Assembly: GCA_951394405.1 (NCBI GenBank) | Contig: OX596336.1 | Coordinates: 1,798,001 to 1,862,000, forward strand | Length of the DNA stretch: 64,000 bases | Source: Coprinellus micaceus | Taxonomy: Eukaryota > Basidiomycota > Agaricomycetes > Agaricales > Psathyrellaceae | Reading direction: 5' to 3' | Shown here: positions 34,047-46,294 of the stretch, piece by piece | How positions within the stretch are numbered: position 1 is the stretch's first letter | Layout: each line of letters starts with the position of its first letter | Notes under the pieces: generated by a model | Databases searched by the model: none | Told to the model about the DNA's origin: nothing | Seen by the model: the letters and a program-made list of their open reading frames with translations, nothing else | Translations under genes and position numbers: made by a program

Positions 34047-35068
34047 TTGGGCGTGATTATTGGCGTCGGAAAGTCTGGCTTGGGTGGAAGGGAAGTTGGG
34101 ATGGTATTGTACGCCAATGGAACCGCAGCTTGGCCAGCTTAAATAGCGGGCTTTGCACCACCGTGTCGATATGGTTCTGAGGGAAGAGCAGTAGCAGGTG
34201 AGGTGGTGACGTCTATCTGCTATAGATGCAGCGCCTTTGCTTAGGGACGCAGCTGTAAATCATGGAACGATCGAAGGGCCACATGGTTTGCCTCTTGCTT
34301 CAAGGTTTCGGGGAGGTTATGAAAAATAACCCAAACAGCAGCTTCTAGAACTTCAAGGAGTCGAAGTTCATCGAAGAGCTCCGCTGATATGACACGCCTC
34401 AAAGCGAATCGTGGATTCCTTTCGCTGGATTCGGAGCCTAGTGGAGTTGGACTGTCAGTCCCGATTCATAACGCCCTAACAAAATGGATGCGCTTACGGT
34501 GCACGGGGATGCCACCAATAGTAGATCTGAGGGCAGATGGCCCGTAGTGCAAAATCTCCGAGTAAGGTTAGCATGCAGAGATAGCAAGGACATTTCCATC
34601 TTAGGAGAGCCTAGACGACTTCTTGGAAGTTTTCCTCCTGATGACTTGCATTCAACGGCATTTACGGTAAATGACCTGAACCATGCAGTCCCTTCGATCA
34701 GCCAGCTAATTTGAAGCGTTGGCCTGGCCATAACTCATGGGCCTGGGGTAGTAGGGCCCCCAGCGAGAAGGCCCGTCAGCAGTTCCCGCAAGTATTTCCC
34801 TGTCCTATTTCGACTAGGCGAGAGCATCGCGCCTGCATAGAGGCGCTGTATTTTGAGCGAGGGAAGGACGTGGAGTGTGTTTCGTGTGCCCAGTTGTGGG
34901 AGGAGTCAGAAGCAGAGTGCAACAACCGCTCTGGAGACGCGTCCATTAAATGATGCGATCTGCGGCATGCTGCGGCAAGACCCGAACACGGTCATTGCGG
35001 CTTTCTTCAAAGTTCAGACTCCCTCTTCCTCCTCCTCTGTCACCACCCCTGCATCCCCGGTTTTAGGA
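34047..35068. other. Shared 1.0 kb divergent promoter region
   Basis: It separates the caspase-like gene (-) from the Beclin gene (+). Several short open frames are present but none has conserved-protein character. The Beclin reading frame is open upstream of the chosen start as far as an alternative ATG at 34968. Confidence 0.6.
34138..34147 (-). promoter_or_regulatory. TATA-like element upstream of the caspase-like gene
   Basis: The minus strand reads GCTATTTAAG about 93 bp before the start codon, a reasonable core promoter. Confidence 0.35.
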
Positions 35069-36790
35069 ATGAGCTTCGGTCTGGCCTGTCAGCAGTGCAA
35101 GGAGCCACTACAGGTGTGTAAGACAAGATGGGAGCAATACAGGGAATTCAACGATGCGGCTAGTTAGATGCCTCTCTGGTTGATTTGGCGCCTTCAGCGT
35201 ATGACATGATCGCTGCGACATTGCCTTCCTCCTCAATACCGCATCCACAATCGGGAGATTCATTGCGACCAGATCCTGTATCTTCAAAGGCTACCTGGCA
35301 GAAAACAAAAACCTCTGCGATCGTGTCAAGGCCTGGCCCTCCACTATCTCCCCGTGCCCAGGGGAAACAACCGCAAAGAGCATCTCCCAACGAGTCGTTC
35401 ATTGTGCTCCAGGATAGCGTCATACGCACCATACCCCCGCAGCCTTCATCGCCGACGAGGCCTCCCAAGAAGATTGCACCAAAGGCTGGGAACGACACGA
35501 ACGTCCCACCCAACCCACCTGCTACCAGGCTACCGGAGCCTGAGCCCGAGAGCCCGTCCCCGTTATCGCATCACCTGCGCTCAACAGCACGTCTATTCAA
35601 CCTGTTGTCCACGCGGACAGAGATAGACCATCCTCTGTGTGCTGAATGCACGCAAATTCTCTTAACTAACCTCCGTAAGCAGCTTGATGAGACGAAGAAA
35701 GAACGAGACGGGTACATCGCGTTCGAGAAGGAGGTCAGGAAGGAACGTGAACGAGGAGCTCAGGGAATCACAAAGGAAGAGGCGACACGGGAGATCGAGA
35801 GGCTAGCACTGGATGAGCAGCAGGCGATCGAGCAGTTACGCGAGGCCGAACGGGAGCGAGAGCAACTCGACGAGGAGCTGCGCCAACTTGAGCTCGACGA
35901 GAAAGCATTGGAAGCCGAGGAAGCCGAGTAAGTGTCCTCGTTTCGGGTGTCCAGTTATTCGGGAATTGGCTTCATGTACGCTTTTAGGTTCTGGAGGTCA
36001 TACAACGATCAGCTGCTCTCGGTCGAACAACAGAATGCGCAATTGGCCACACTGCGTGCGGCGTATGCTGCCGACTCCGCCACTCTAGAACGTCTAGAGA
36101 AGACAAATGTGTACAACGATGCGTTTTGTATTGGCCACGATGGCGTTTTTGGCACGATTAATGGCCTCCGCCTCGGACGTGTCCCAGGGGTACCCGTGAG
36201 TGTCACCTATTAGCCCTTTTCGAGGTTAATACTGAGGAGCGATTAGGTCGAATGGGCTGAAATCAATGCAGCGTGGGGACAGACACTGTTATTGTTGTAT
36301 ACCATCGCCAGGAAACTGGATTACACATTCGAGCAGTGAGTAATCTTGTTATATGAAAGGTCACGTATTGCTGACTGTGTAAAAGCTACCGCCTGGTGCC
36401 AATGGGATCCTTTTCGCGCATCGAGAAGACGACGGGAGATAAGGCAAGTTACGAGCTATATGGATCAGGTGATCTGCACTTTGGGCGCCTACTCCATAAT
36501 CGAAGGTTCGACATTGCGATGGTAGCTTTCCTGGATTGCCTGAAGCACCTCATGGACCATATCAAGGCTCAAGACACTAGCGTAGACTTTCCTCATCAGT
36601 TCGTTTTTTCCGCACATGAAGTTGGTTGCGCGATACTCATCTTCCCACCAGGATTGTCAAGGATAAGATCGGAGAAGTGTCCGTCAAGCTGCAGTTCAAT
36701 CAAGAAGAAGCATGGACAAGATCATTACGACATGTCCTTTTGGCCCTCAAGATCTGCTTGAAATGGGCTACGAACGGTGCGAATGGCTAG
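35069..36790 (+). CDS. ATG6: Beclin 1/Atg6/Vps30
   Basis: A subunit of the class III phosphatidylinositol 3-kinase complexes I and II, needed for autophagosome formation and vacuolar sorting. The ATG at 35069 starts [15 protein letters not shown], which holds the N-terminal CxxC motif, and splices near 35116-35164 to [16 protein letters not shown] poorly conserved Pro/Ser-rich linker follows to about residue 150. The coiled coil runs from [20 protein letters not shown] to the donor near 35928. The BARA domain contains [20 protein letters not shown], then [48 protein letters not shown] and the last helices [20 protein letters not shown]. It ends KWATNGANG at 36790. An upstream in-frame ATG at 34968 could add 33 residues. 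Confidence 0.94.
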
Positions 36791-37208
36791 CCTCGTGATA
36801 GCAAACGTTGCTTTCTCAGCACGTACCGTCGAATGGGGTTCGTAGGCATTCCGTCGCGCAGTCGCCACCGTTCAGAAAGGGGAATGCAGTTGACTGGGAT
36901 AGCCTCATGTTAAATGCCCTTTTCAATTTGATTTTGATCTCAAGCACCCAGAACGACTCCTTTGGAAGATGACGCGATTCTACAGTGGAATTGCCTCAGT
37001 GGCCAGTTGGACGTCGCCGATTTGAGTGGCCAGAGGCGAGCTCTAGAGGAGGATTGACCGCTCGGATTCCGATCACAAGCGCTGACTGATTGCACCCGGC
37101 CCGGAGCAAACATATTAGTGATTTCTTTTCTTACAAAGCTCAGTTCTCTGGTTCCCTTCCACCTCCTTTCCGCCCAAGGATCGCCATTCCTTCCTGCCCA
37201 CTTTCGCC
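36791..37208. other. Intergenic region upstream of glutamate-cysteine ligase
   Basis: A 418 bp space between two co-oriented genes; it should hold the ligase promoter. I see no gene or clear motif. Confidence 0.5.
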
Positions 37209-39944
37209 ATGGGTCTCCTGGCGCTTGGAACGCCCTTGTCTTGGGCTGAGACCAAGAAACACGCAGATCATGTCCGGACACACGGGATCACCCAATTCCT
37301 CCATATCTGGGAGCGCCTAAAGGATCGAACTGGCGATGAACTCTTATGGGGCGATGAGGCGAGACGTGGCGGCTATTGTACTCGAGAGGTAGCTGACCTG
37401 TTTCCACTAGATCGAGTACATGGTCGTCGCGTTCGATAACGAGGAGAAGAACGCAAAGCTATCTCTCCGGCAGACCGAGATCCTGCAGAAGCTCAGCACT
37501 ATCGTCGATAGTATCGGGGCAGACTGTCCAGACGAGTACGTACGCCCTCCTTTGGCTTGGTGAAATTGACTCTAAATCCCCCCCGCTCCCAGAATTACAC
37601 CTCCTACATTTCATCCAGAGTATGGCCGATACATGTTAGAGTCGACCCCTGGGTCTCCCTATACAGGTTCCATCCGCGATCTACTTTCTGTGGAGGGAAA
37701 TATGCGCTACAGGTTCGGTTTGTTTATTGTCGTTGCCCTCGCAGGCGGTGGTCTGACAGCTTTATAGGCGCACACTGGCCCGGAAGCATCTCAAACCGAA
37801 CGAGGTTCCCTTAACTTTTACGTCATTCCCTCGTCTTGGTGCGCCAGGCCAATTCACTGAGCCCTACTGCGACCCAGAAGGCGCAGTCTCTAGTCATAGT
37901 CTGTTTCTTCCTGAAGAAATAACGAACCCTCATGCACGATTCCCGTATGCGCATCTCCTGTCAAACCCGGGTATATGGCTTACCAAGCTTCACAGTACCC
38001 TCACCGCTAACATCAGAACGAGAAGAGGATCGAAGGTCGCTATCAATCTCCCAATATACGTTGATAAGAATACGCCGAGGCCCTTCATCGACCCTACTAT
38101 CCCGTGGGACAGGAGCATATACCCGGAGGACTCAGGTGGGTTCGGAAGACTGCTTGGCCAACCGTTTGCCAGCTTACACCATCATTCAGAGGCAAAGGAG
38201 GGGACAGCGCTTCCTGATCACATATACCTTGACGCCATGGGTTTTGGCATGGGTTGTTGCTGCCTTCAACTCACTTTCCAAGCCTGTAACGTTTCAGACG
38301 CCCGGCGGCTGTACGACGGGCTCATTCCTATCGGCCCAATTCTGGTCCGTCAATTTCATTAACCTTGGCTTTATGTGATGCTCATCCCGAACTGTGCCAG
38401 CTGGCGTTGACTGGAGCTAGCCCTATCTGGAGGGGATACCTCGCGGACGTCGATTGCCGTTGGAACGTGATTGCAGGCAGCGTTGACGATCGAACCCCAG
38501 GAGAACGCGGTGTAAAGGTGCGCTCCCCTCGCTGGTGCCTTGGCTCAAACCAGGATATTGACTTTCTCTACAGCCTCTCTCCTCAACAGATCGGTTCCAC
38601 ATTCCCAAATCGCGCTACGATAGCGTTGATTTGTACATCTCAGACAACATTTTCAATCGACCAGAGTATAACGACACCTACGTTCCATTCGATGAAGCGA
38701 TCTACGATCGACTGCTGAAGAACGGTTAGTATAATTCCGTGCCCTTCACTGCAGACATTAACTCGGACGCAGGCATCGATGAGTTGCTCGCAAAGCACGT
38801 CGCACACCTATTCGTCCGCGACCCCCTGGTCATCTTCGCTGAGAGCATCGACCAAGACGACTGCGTCAGCAGCGATCACTTCGAGGTACGCAGCTCACCC
38901 GAGGCTCTGCGCTACGACTCTGAATGAGGGATCCAGAATCTGCAATCCACCAACTGGCAAACTCTGCGCTTCAAGCCACCTCCACCCGGCTCTCCTATCG
39001 GCTGGAGGGTTGAGTTCAGGAGTATGGAAGTACAGATTACCGACTTTGAGAATGCGGCATTTTCAGTTTTCGTTGTCCTGCTTTCGCGTGCAATTATGTA
39101 CTTCAACCTCAACACCTACACTCCAATCTCCAAAGTAAGCCACTTGATGTGCTGCTATCCTGCATTTACCCAAGTTAATCGGCAATCTAGGTGGACGAAA
39201 ACATGAGCAGGGCTCAACAACGCGATGCGGCGAGGGAGGGGCGGTTCTTCTTCAGGAAGAACGTCTACCCTCCTGGTAGCAGCGCCGCCTCCTCTGGTTC
39301 CTGTTCCCCGGTTGATGGTGCCCCTGTGAAGAAGGAAAAGAAGCTCAGGAACTGCTTCGTCCCACCGCCGATGCCAGAGGATGCTTTTGAGTCCCTCAGA
39401 GGTCACGCTGTGGAGGAGGAGTATGAGGAGATGACCATAAATGAAATTATCAATGGGAAGGTGAGCCGGGAAGCGGAGCCATGTCCCGGCACTCACTGAC
39501 GGGTTGCACAGGGGATCGAGTTCCCGGGATTGCTAAGCCTTGTGCACTCCTACCTTGACACCCTCGACATTGAGCCTGGGGATATGCTCCAAATCCAGCA
39601 ATACCTGGACTTGATACGCCGCCGAGCAGATGGTAAGCGCAGCGACAACTCTTTGTTAGAAACATGGCGCTAACAGCTAGGCAGGATCTTTGCTCACGGC
39701 TGCCTCGTGGATTCGAAACTTTGTCCAGTCGCACCCCGAGTACAAGCAGGACTCTGTTGTCTCTCAGCAGATTAACTACGACCTATTGATCGCTATTGAC
39801 GAAATGTGAGTGACCCAGCGCTTATTGTGCAAGACGGCTTCCTGATGGGTTTGGCCTAGTGAACGGGGCGTGAGGGAAGCGCCAGACCTTCTACCATCAT
39901 ACTACAAGGGCGGAAATAGGGACGGGGGATCTATCGGACTCTAG
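37209..39944 (+). CDS. GSH1: Glutamate-cysteine ligase catalytic subunit
   Basis: Catalyses the first and rate-limiting step of glutathione synthesis in the cytosol, joining L-glutamate to L-cysteine with ATP. The ATG at 37209 gives MGLLALGTPLSWAETKKHAD, then a split exon pair that yields WGDE-IEYMVVAFD, the ATP/metal-binding acidic motif. Later blocks are SLRQTEILQKL, HPEYGRYMLESTPGSPY, RTRRGSKVAINLPIYVDKNT, and the central MGFGMGCCCLQLTFQACN, highly specific to eukaryotic GCL. The C-terminal portion includes CRWNVIAGSVDDRTPGE, SRYDSVDLYIS after splicing and VDENMSRAQQRDAAREGRFF. It ends GGNRDGGSIGL, TAG at 39942-39944. About ten short introns occur; a few 3' exon borders are estimated. Fungal GCL proteins are usually about 650-700 residues and this fits. 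Confidence 0.93.
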
Positions 39945-40122
39945 ATAACATAGATTTTTGGGAGAAAGAGGGCAGACTACTGACTTGTATACCTCTTATT
40001 CAATCAATTATGAGACTTCAATGACTTCAAGTTGATCCCGGCTGGCACAAGTTCTCACGCGGTGCCGGCATTGGCCGAGCTAGTCAACCGTCCCCTCACG
40101 AGATTGCTCTCCACTTCACAAA

Positions 40123-40779
40123 ATGTCCTCCTTTCGCCTGTTGTCTGCTGCTGCCCGGACAGCGCCCCGCGTCTTGGGCCGTCGTGGATACGCTGAGGCC
40201 ACCAGCGACAAGCTCAAGCTTTCCCTTGTCCTCCCCCACAAGGTGTGCACGGAACCGTGTCGAAGTTCCGCGTAGCGCTCACATTTTTTGCAGTCCGTCT
40301 TCTCCTCCCAGGATGTTATTCAAGTGAACATCCCCGCCGAGTCGGGTGACATGGGTATTCTCGCAAACCACGTTCCTTCAATCGAAGCCTTGAGGCCAGG
40401 TGTCGTTGAGGTCATTGAGCAGACCGGCAGCCAGAAAATCTTCGGTGCGTCATAATGCCCTTCTCTGAGCTAACCCCCTGTTCATGCCACCCTTCCGTTG
40501 CCCTAGTCTCTTCCGGTTTCGCCACTGTCCACCCCAACAATAAGCTCACGATCAACGTTGTTGAGGCTGCACCCCTGGAAGACTTCTCCGTCGAGGTATG
40601 TGCCCTAGGCTTGGTTACCGGACTGTACGCGGGTTTTCTGACGTGTCTTGCAGGCCGTCCGTGCCAACCTCGCTGAGGCTAAGAAGGTCGCCGCTGGCAA
40701 TGGCTCTGAGGAGGAGAAGGCTGCCGCCGGAATCGAGGCTGAGGTGTACGAAGCCCTCCAGCACGCACTTGCCAGGTGA
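40123..40779 (+). CDS. ATP16: Mitochondrial F1 ATP synthase subunit delta
   Basis: The central-stalk subunit of F1 (epsilon in bacteria) that couples rotation to ATP synthesis. The ATG at 40123 gives MSSFRLLSAAARTAPRVLGR, an arginine-rich amphipathic mitochondrial targeting sequence, with processing likely before YAEATSDKLKLSL. Introns at about 40243-40294, 40446-40506 and 40597-40653 give the joined exons. The beta-sandwich carries QVNIPAESGDMGILANHVPS, the most conserved block of the family, then EALRPGVVEVIEQTGS and SSGFATVHPNNKLTINVVEA. The C-terminal helical hairpin has AVRANLAEAKKVAAGN and ends QHALAR, TGA at 40777-40779. Length of about 165 residues fits. Confidence 0.94.
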
Positions 40780-41094
40780 TCGCCCAACCCCTTAGATAAC
40801 ACTTGTGACAATATACTCGCCGCACTGCCCTAGACCTCCCTTTTCAATATTCCCTTCCTTCACTTGGGTGAACCTATGAGGATATGTTGGTCCTGGTATA
40901 CGTTTTAGTGCTGGAGTACGATCGGACACGTGTGGTGATGCCCGGGAAACATATCCATGTCGGGTTGCTTCTATTCTGCCGTTTCTGCAGCTGACCCTGA
41001 GCTGGTTAAACTTATCTTCAACTCTCATTCTTGACTATTTAAACCCAACGATGAACGACAATCTGCCCAGTTTGCGTACCATTCTTCCCTCACT
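40780..41094. other. Intergenic region with promoter of the AlkB-like gene
   Basis: A 315 bp space between co-oriented genes. The only element I can name is TATTTAAA at 41036-41043, listed separately. Confidence 0.5.
41036..41043 (+). promoter_or_regulatory. TATA-like box upstream of the AlkB-like gene
   Basis: TATTTAAA lies 52-59 bp upstream of the ATG at 41095, a good position for a core promoter. Confidence 0.4.
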
Positions 41095-44000
41095 ATGGCA
41101 CAGCGTGGAAAGAAATCCCGCCCGAAAGCAACGGGACTAAATGTGCTCTTGAACCGGAACCCAGATCCCGCGTTTTTAGATCTTAAGGACATCCGCCCGG
41201 ATGTCTTCAAAGACGTCCCAGACTCACTACCAAGCCCTTTCTGTCTGAGGGAGAGGGAAACAGCACTTCGAATTCGAATTCTGGAGGATAAGGGACGGAA
41301 CTGGGTACCAACGAGGCGGAAGGTACGAGCTCGGCGTTCAAAGGTTGGAGTTCCGCGGTATACTCGCTGACTTCAATGACAGGGACGCGTCATTCGCGAT
41401 TGGACTGAATCCATTACTTCAGCGTATAGGCTCACTGAAGAGCAGCTCCTCCAACGTAGTGGATTTGACGACATTGTGACCCTCTTTCTCGAGTACCACT
41501 GGCGCCGGATCGTTCTAGGACCGGGAGACGCTCTAGCGCTTATTGGTCTTACACTCCGCCACTCTTTGTGTAGCCGCACATACTCCCGCCAGACTACGAC
41601 CGCATACAGGAAACCGTGCAGAAGGTCGCGTAAGCGTCGAGTCGAAGGAAGCCCTGCGAACACGAAGGCCTCGGACACTTTCTTTGCAGACGGAGGGGAC
41701 ATGATGTCACGCCAACCGTTCTGCCCAACTCCCGACCGTGGTTGGCCCAGGGGAGATGAGCAGAAACCGAACAAGAGACCAAGAGTGGAAGACCATGCGA
41801 ACCACCGCTTTGGGAGGCATTATCCAGACTCTGCCAATACCCACTCTCGTCCTCATTACCCCAGTGCGGCAAACACTGGCTGGTCCCAGCTGTCTCCGCC
41901 CGTGACCTTGAGGGCGAGAGAACGTCAAACATATCGAAATCCAATGCAACAACCTCACGTCGCGCACACATATAACCCACCTCATCAGAACCTAAGCTAC
42001 GATGCTCACCTCCACCAGCGGAGGCAACCTGTTGCACCGTTCCCACCCCGTCACGTCCCAAAACAACCCATTACGGCTCCTTGGCAGGCAAAGAAAGCAG
42101 GCCCGACAGTGCCATATAGGCATCAAGGCCCAGGTCGACCTCCTCCTCTCACGGAGCCCAAACATCATGGTTCTCGTACTCATCATCAATCTGGAGCGAG
42201 TGGACAGATCGCCCCAATTGTCATTACAAGGATACATATCCCTGAACCCCCACCACCCAAACCCAACCTGCACCTAGGAAGGGTCCGAAGCGCGCAAGAG
42301 GCCGGACGCGATCAAGAGCGAAAAGCGCACCTCCAGGAAGTTGAGGAAGGTATGAAGGCACGGCTGGAAGTGGAGGAAGCCATATCCCGGTTGTCACAGA
42401 CGCCTATGCATACCGGGTTCGCGCTGAAAGCTATTATCGACCCGACCAAGAACCTTCCAGCTCGCAACCTTCCCAAATTCACAAAGTCCACCAAGAAACG
42501 TAAGGACCGAGATGAATCTCAACTCCCAGAGCAGCGTGCATTGCCGTGCCCCCCGTCAGATCCCCAAAAACCATCCCCTCCACTATTGTCGGCGGATACT
42601 GTGGAAACCTCGGGAACGTCCACCACGTTGTTTAAAGATGAGTGTCCGGCTGCCGCTTCTCCCAGTAGCGGTACTGTTATCAACTCGCCGAAGGAAACAA
42701 AGGCGCAGGAAGCCTTTGAAGAAGGCGTAGGTGCATTAGAAGGAGACGCTGAAGAAGTCAATACAAACCCTGCACCAGAACCTCAGGCTGCCACCGAAGA
42801 TGGAGTGTTCGAATCTATACCCGAGCCACAGGCTGGCGTTGAATGCGTTCCCGTAGAGCCTATACCACATTCTCAGGTCGCTGTCGAAGATACCCCCGTC
42901 GATGCGCTGTCAAAACCTCAAGTTGGCCAAAAGGATATTGTTGTCGAACCATCACCAAAACCCCAGGTCGCCGCTGAGTCGACGGAAGTTTCCCCTAACC
43001 TCCCTCCTCGCTTCCGCCTCTCACGCCTCGTTTCTCGGGCGGCAAAGGATGTTCTTCCTGAAGTCGTGGAGCATGAGTCCCCGCCAAACGGCAAATCGGT
43101 GGACAAGACATACTCCGAGAAACCGATGCCACCCAGACCTCACATCCCCCTGTCGAGCGATAGACTGTCTCCATTCCAAACTGCCCCCCTCCCTGTGGTC
43201 GCACCGATAGTGACCACAAAACTTGAAGATGTGGTTCAGATACAGATTGACGAGGAGGGGCCCTTTCTGCAACGGTCAAACGTCGCAGAACTGAACCTTG
43301 TGGTCAACGCGGGCCGATCTCATTGTCTCCCCCTCCCCATATCCAAAGAGGCTCAGCCCCATGAGCCTCCCCAGCCTCGGCATTCCACAGTTATCGACCA
43401 GAAGGTCCCGCTTCTTGTGTCTGTCCTGGTGCCTCCAGAGCCAGAAGTACCGCCATATCGATCACTTAAAAAGCTGCAAACATACCCACCTATTTGGGCA
43501 GAGGTCAGTCCCTGTGTGCGTCACATGTGCCATTTCTTTCCACTAAAACACCATTATAGACACGTCAAGAAGTGTGCGAGAGCTTCGAGTGGTTCCGTAG
43601 CTACCAAGGTGGTGTGTACTTTTCGCACGACATAGTACGAGGCTATCTATTGAGTGCATTTGGCGCCAAGTGAGTCGGTTTGGTCAGCCAACCTTACTCG
43701 CTGACTCTTAACTCACCAAGGCGGGATATCTTCGCCCACGAAGGCAGACTCATTATATCCCATGGGTTAGCCCCCAGATCACCTAGTCCCGTCCACGTCT
43801 CACTAAACTGACCTCACAGGGGTGGGAGAGCGGAGAGCATACACAAAGAAAGAGGTCAGTGTGTTCTTCGTGGAGCAGAAGATCAGCGTTCGGACGACAA
43901 GTCGGTCCGTGCCCTCTTAAAGACGTATCGTGATCGACGCCCCATAGCGTTAGTCATAGACGACCGCTATGCCAAGTTTCCATACGACCTTGGATCCAAG

Positions 44001-46294
44001 GGTGTGACCTATGCAGTCCTGGGATTCTATATGATTGTACAGGCATGGGGTGGGTTCAGTTGCTTCACCGATGGTCTCAACCCAAACTGACTGAGATTCA
44101 CGTTCTTAGCCGAGGTGCAGCCTGACCCTTCTAGTGGGAGGAACATTGTAAAGTTCAAGTTCGCCTTTCAATGGTGCGAAGGCCAAGGAGACCCATGGTG
44201 GTTATCAGAGAGTGGCAAGGCGGATATAGTGGACTTCGACGAGGATGCCTCATCGTTCAAGGTTCGCGAAGAGCACCATCTGCGAGAACAGAGGTCTGTC
44301 TCTCTTTCCGCAGTCACGATGACTACTTGTGCTAATAGGGAAATAGGCCATCGACTGTGCTCATAAGGGTATGCCCTCAATGCCAGGAAGAATCTCCGCA
44401 AGTATATTCGCAAGGGTGGGCATGCCTTCAGCCGACATGTTCGAGGTTTTGGCAACTGGGTCAGATCGATTCCATGCCCGGCGATCCACTCGTGTTCCTC
44501 CCTGAAGTACTGACTTATCATGAGGGATTCCTCGGGCTTCGGGAGCCCTGCCCATTACCAATCGGGTTTGAAACCCTACGGCCGCCTCCCGTGAAAGAGA
44601 GAGCGGACGGTGTCACCACGTCCCATTATTTCACGCGTGGGTTCCATTGCGACAAATGTGGCCGATTGTCCTGCAGGTACGTGGGCCTCGCGGTCGCGAT
44701 CTTCGGCATTGACTCAAGGTTGCGCAGGGTTGAATGGCAAAAATGGAAATGCAATACGCCAGGGTGCGATGTCAGTCCTCCGCTTTTGGCGTTATCAAGT
44801 TGGCCGGCTCACATTCGATCAGAAAGCGTACACCGTCAAAGCCAAGGTTCGAGAGGCGAAAGAATTCTGGTCCCAGCCCATTACCACCAGGTACCTAACT
44901 GCAGAGCTGGAGCCGTCTGCAAAAATCAAAAGACTTCCATCCCGATCATTCTTCGACGACGCAGGCAACCTGGCCGGCATGATCGACACATTTGTTTTGC
45001 CCGAGCAAAGGTATATACAGCTTCCTCGCCCGTATTACGACAGGCGCTGACCCCCCTCGTAGGGGATTTCTTCACCACATCCAGCCCCCTGGCCCTCATT
45101 CGAGACTCGAGGCAAACGATATCTTCAGGAAGTACCAAGAGCAAGCAAATGACGGTAGTCTAGCATTCAAGCGATGGCCAATGCGCGCTGTGAGCACCGA
45201 GCCAAACGCCATCTTGTCCGCCACTCACCCATCCTCTGGTAGCACAAATGTCGAGGGGCCCTGTTGACGAACTACTTCTCGCATAACGGTTCGTAATCAC
45301 CCCTCGCTCGACAGCTCGGACACTGACATCATAGGAAATACAGCTGGTGAACCGTACCATGTTAGCCTACCCACTCTGAATAATTTTGTGCGACTCGTAG
45401 TGATGCTGCCTTCCTTACAGTACGTTGGCGGCACGGATAATACGGTCCCATTCGACAAGGCTCCAAGCGCCGTCGTTGACGCTCGGGCGCTTATTCAGCG
45501 ACGAATAACCCAAGCCCTAGGCAAGCAGGCAGAATTCAACGAAGTACTGACGTACGTTTCTCCAAAATCTGTCGTTTCCGTGACGGGACAGGCTGCTCAC
45601 CGAACCCCCCCTAGTGCTGCGTATATGGAGAAGCAGAAGATGGCGGTAAGTATATATTCCTACCACCATACCACACCACGATGGCGTCAAAATTCAAACA
45701 ACCAATAGTTCCATAGCGACGAAGAGGTTGGCTTGGGACCCCTCGTTGCGGGTCTATCGCTCGGCTCGCCAGCGTTCATGCATTTTAGGCTGCAACGTAA
45801 GCACGATAGGGCGGGCGAGCGGAAAGGCATCCTCATGAGTTTTATCTTGCGACACGTAAGTTGTATCAGTACTTTTTCCTCCGTCGATTCTGATGTACCT
45901 GTGATTGCGACGTGCGTTTGGGTATACAGGGCGATGTCTTCGTGATGGACGGGGTAGGAGTCCAAAAGTTCTACGAGTGGGTCCCTCCTCCACGCATCGA
46001 CTCCATTCCCAATCTCGCATACTCATGCCTTCTGGATCATCCATCCTTAGGCACACGGTCGTCCCAACGAACTTCCGTATCGCAGCCACGGCACGCTCGA
46101 TTAAAGTTCCAACACCATTGACGCAAGCGATTAGCCCTCCGAAGACGATTGGCCGTTCACATGTGCCAGCTGCACCGGTAGTGTCGGTTAAAGTTAAAGT
46201 CGAGCCACCGCCAGTAATACTCTTGACTCCACTCGAATTCGCATGTGGCCCAATGCTGACAATGCCTGAGTTGGCGTCACAGTTCGATGCCTAA
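41095..46294 (+). CDS. Very large AlkB-like 2-oxoglutarate/Fe(II) dioxygenase with zinc ribbons
   Basis: I read one gene of about 1,300 residues; twelve or more introns join in phase. The N-terminus (MAQRGKKSRPKATGLNVLLN) leads to a small helical block RVIRDWTESITSAYRLTEEQ and VTLFLEYHWRRIVLGPGD. A basic, Pro-rich disordered region of about 600 residues follows, including a tandem repeat. A middle domain begins CESFEWFRSYQGGVYFSHD and continues RPIALVIDDRYAKFPYDL and TYAVLGFYMIVQAW. Two zinc-ribbon-like units follow: CPQCQEESPQVYSQGWAC and CDKCGRLSCRVEWQKWKCNT. The catalytic domain reads LLTNYFSHNGN, YVGGTDNTVPF, FNEVLTAAYMEKQKMAFHSD, GLGPLVAGLSLGSPAFMHFR, GDVFVMDGVGVQKFYEHTV and NFRIAATARSI. 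It thus keeps the HxD...H iron ligands and the 2-oxoglutarate arginine. Likely substrate is nucleic acid, by AlkB analogy only. A split into two genes cannot be fully excluded. Confidence 0.78.
42778..43002 (+). repeat. Five 45-bp tandem coding repeats in the AlkB-like gene
   Basis: Five consecutive 15-residue units share the pattern xPQ(A/V)xxExxxVExxP: EPQAATEDGVFESIP, EPQAGVECVPVEPIP, HSQVAVEDTPVDALS, KPQVGQKDIVVEPSP, KPQVAAESTEVSPNL. Units have diverged but keep exact length, so the array expanded in frame. Confidence 0.8.

Noticed and set aside
43561..44270. YDG/SRA-type DNA-binding fold in the middle of the AlkB-like protein
   Set aside because: A short run (TYAVLGFYMIVQAW, then FKFAFQWC) is reminiscent of PUA/SRA-like strands, but similarity is too weak to claim without structure prediction.
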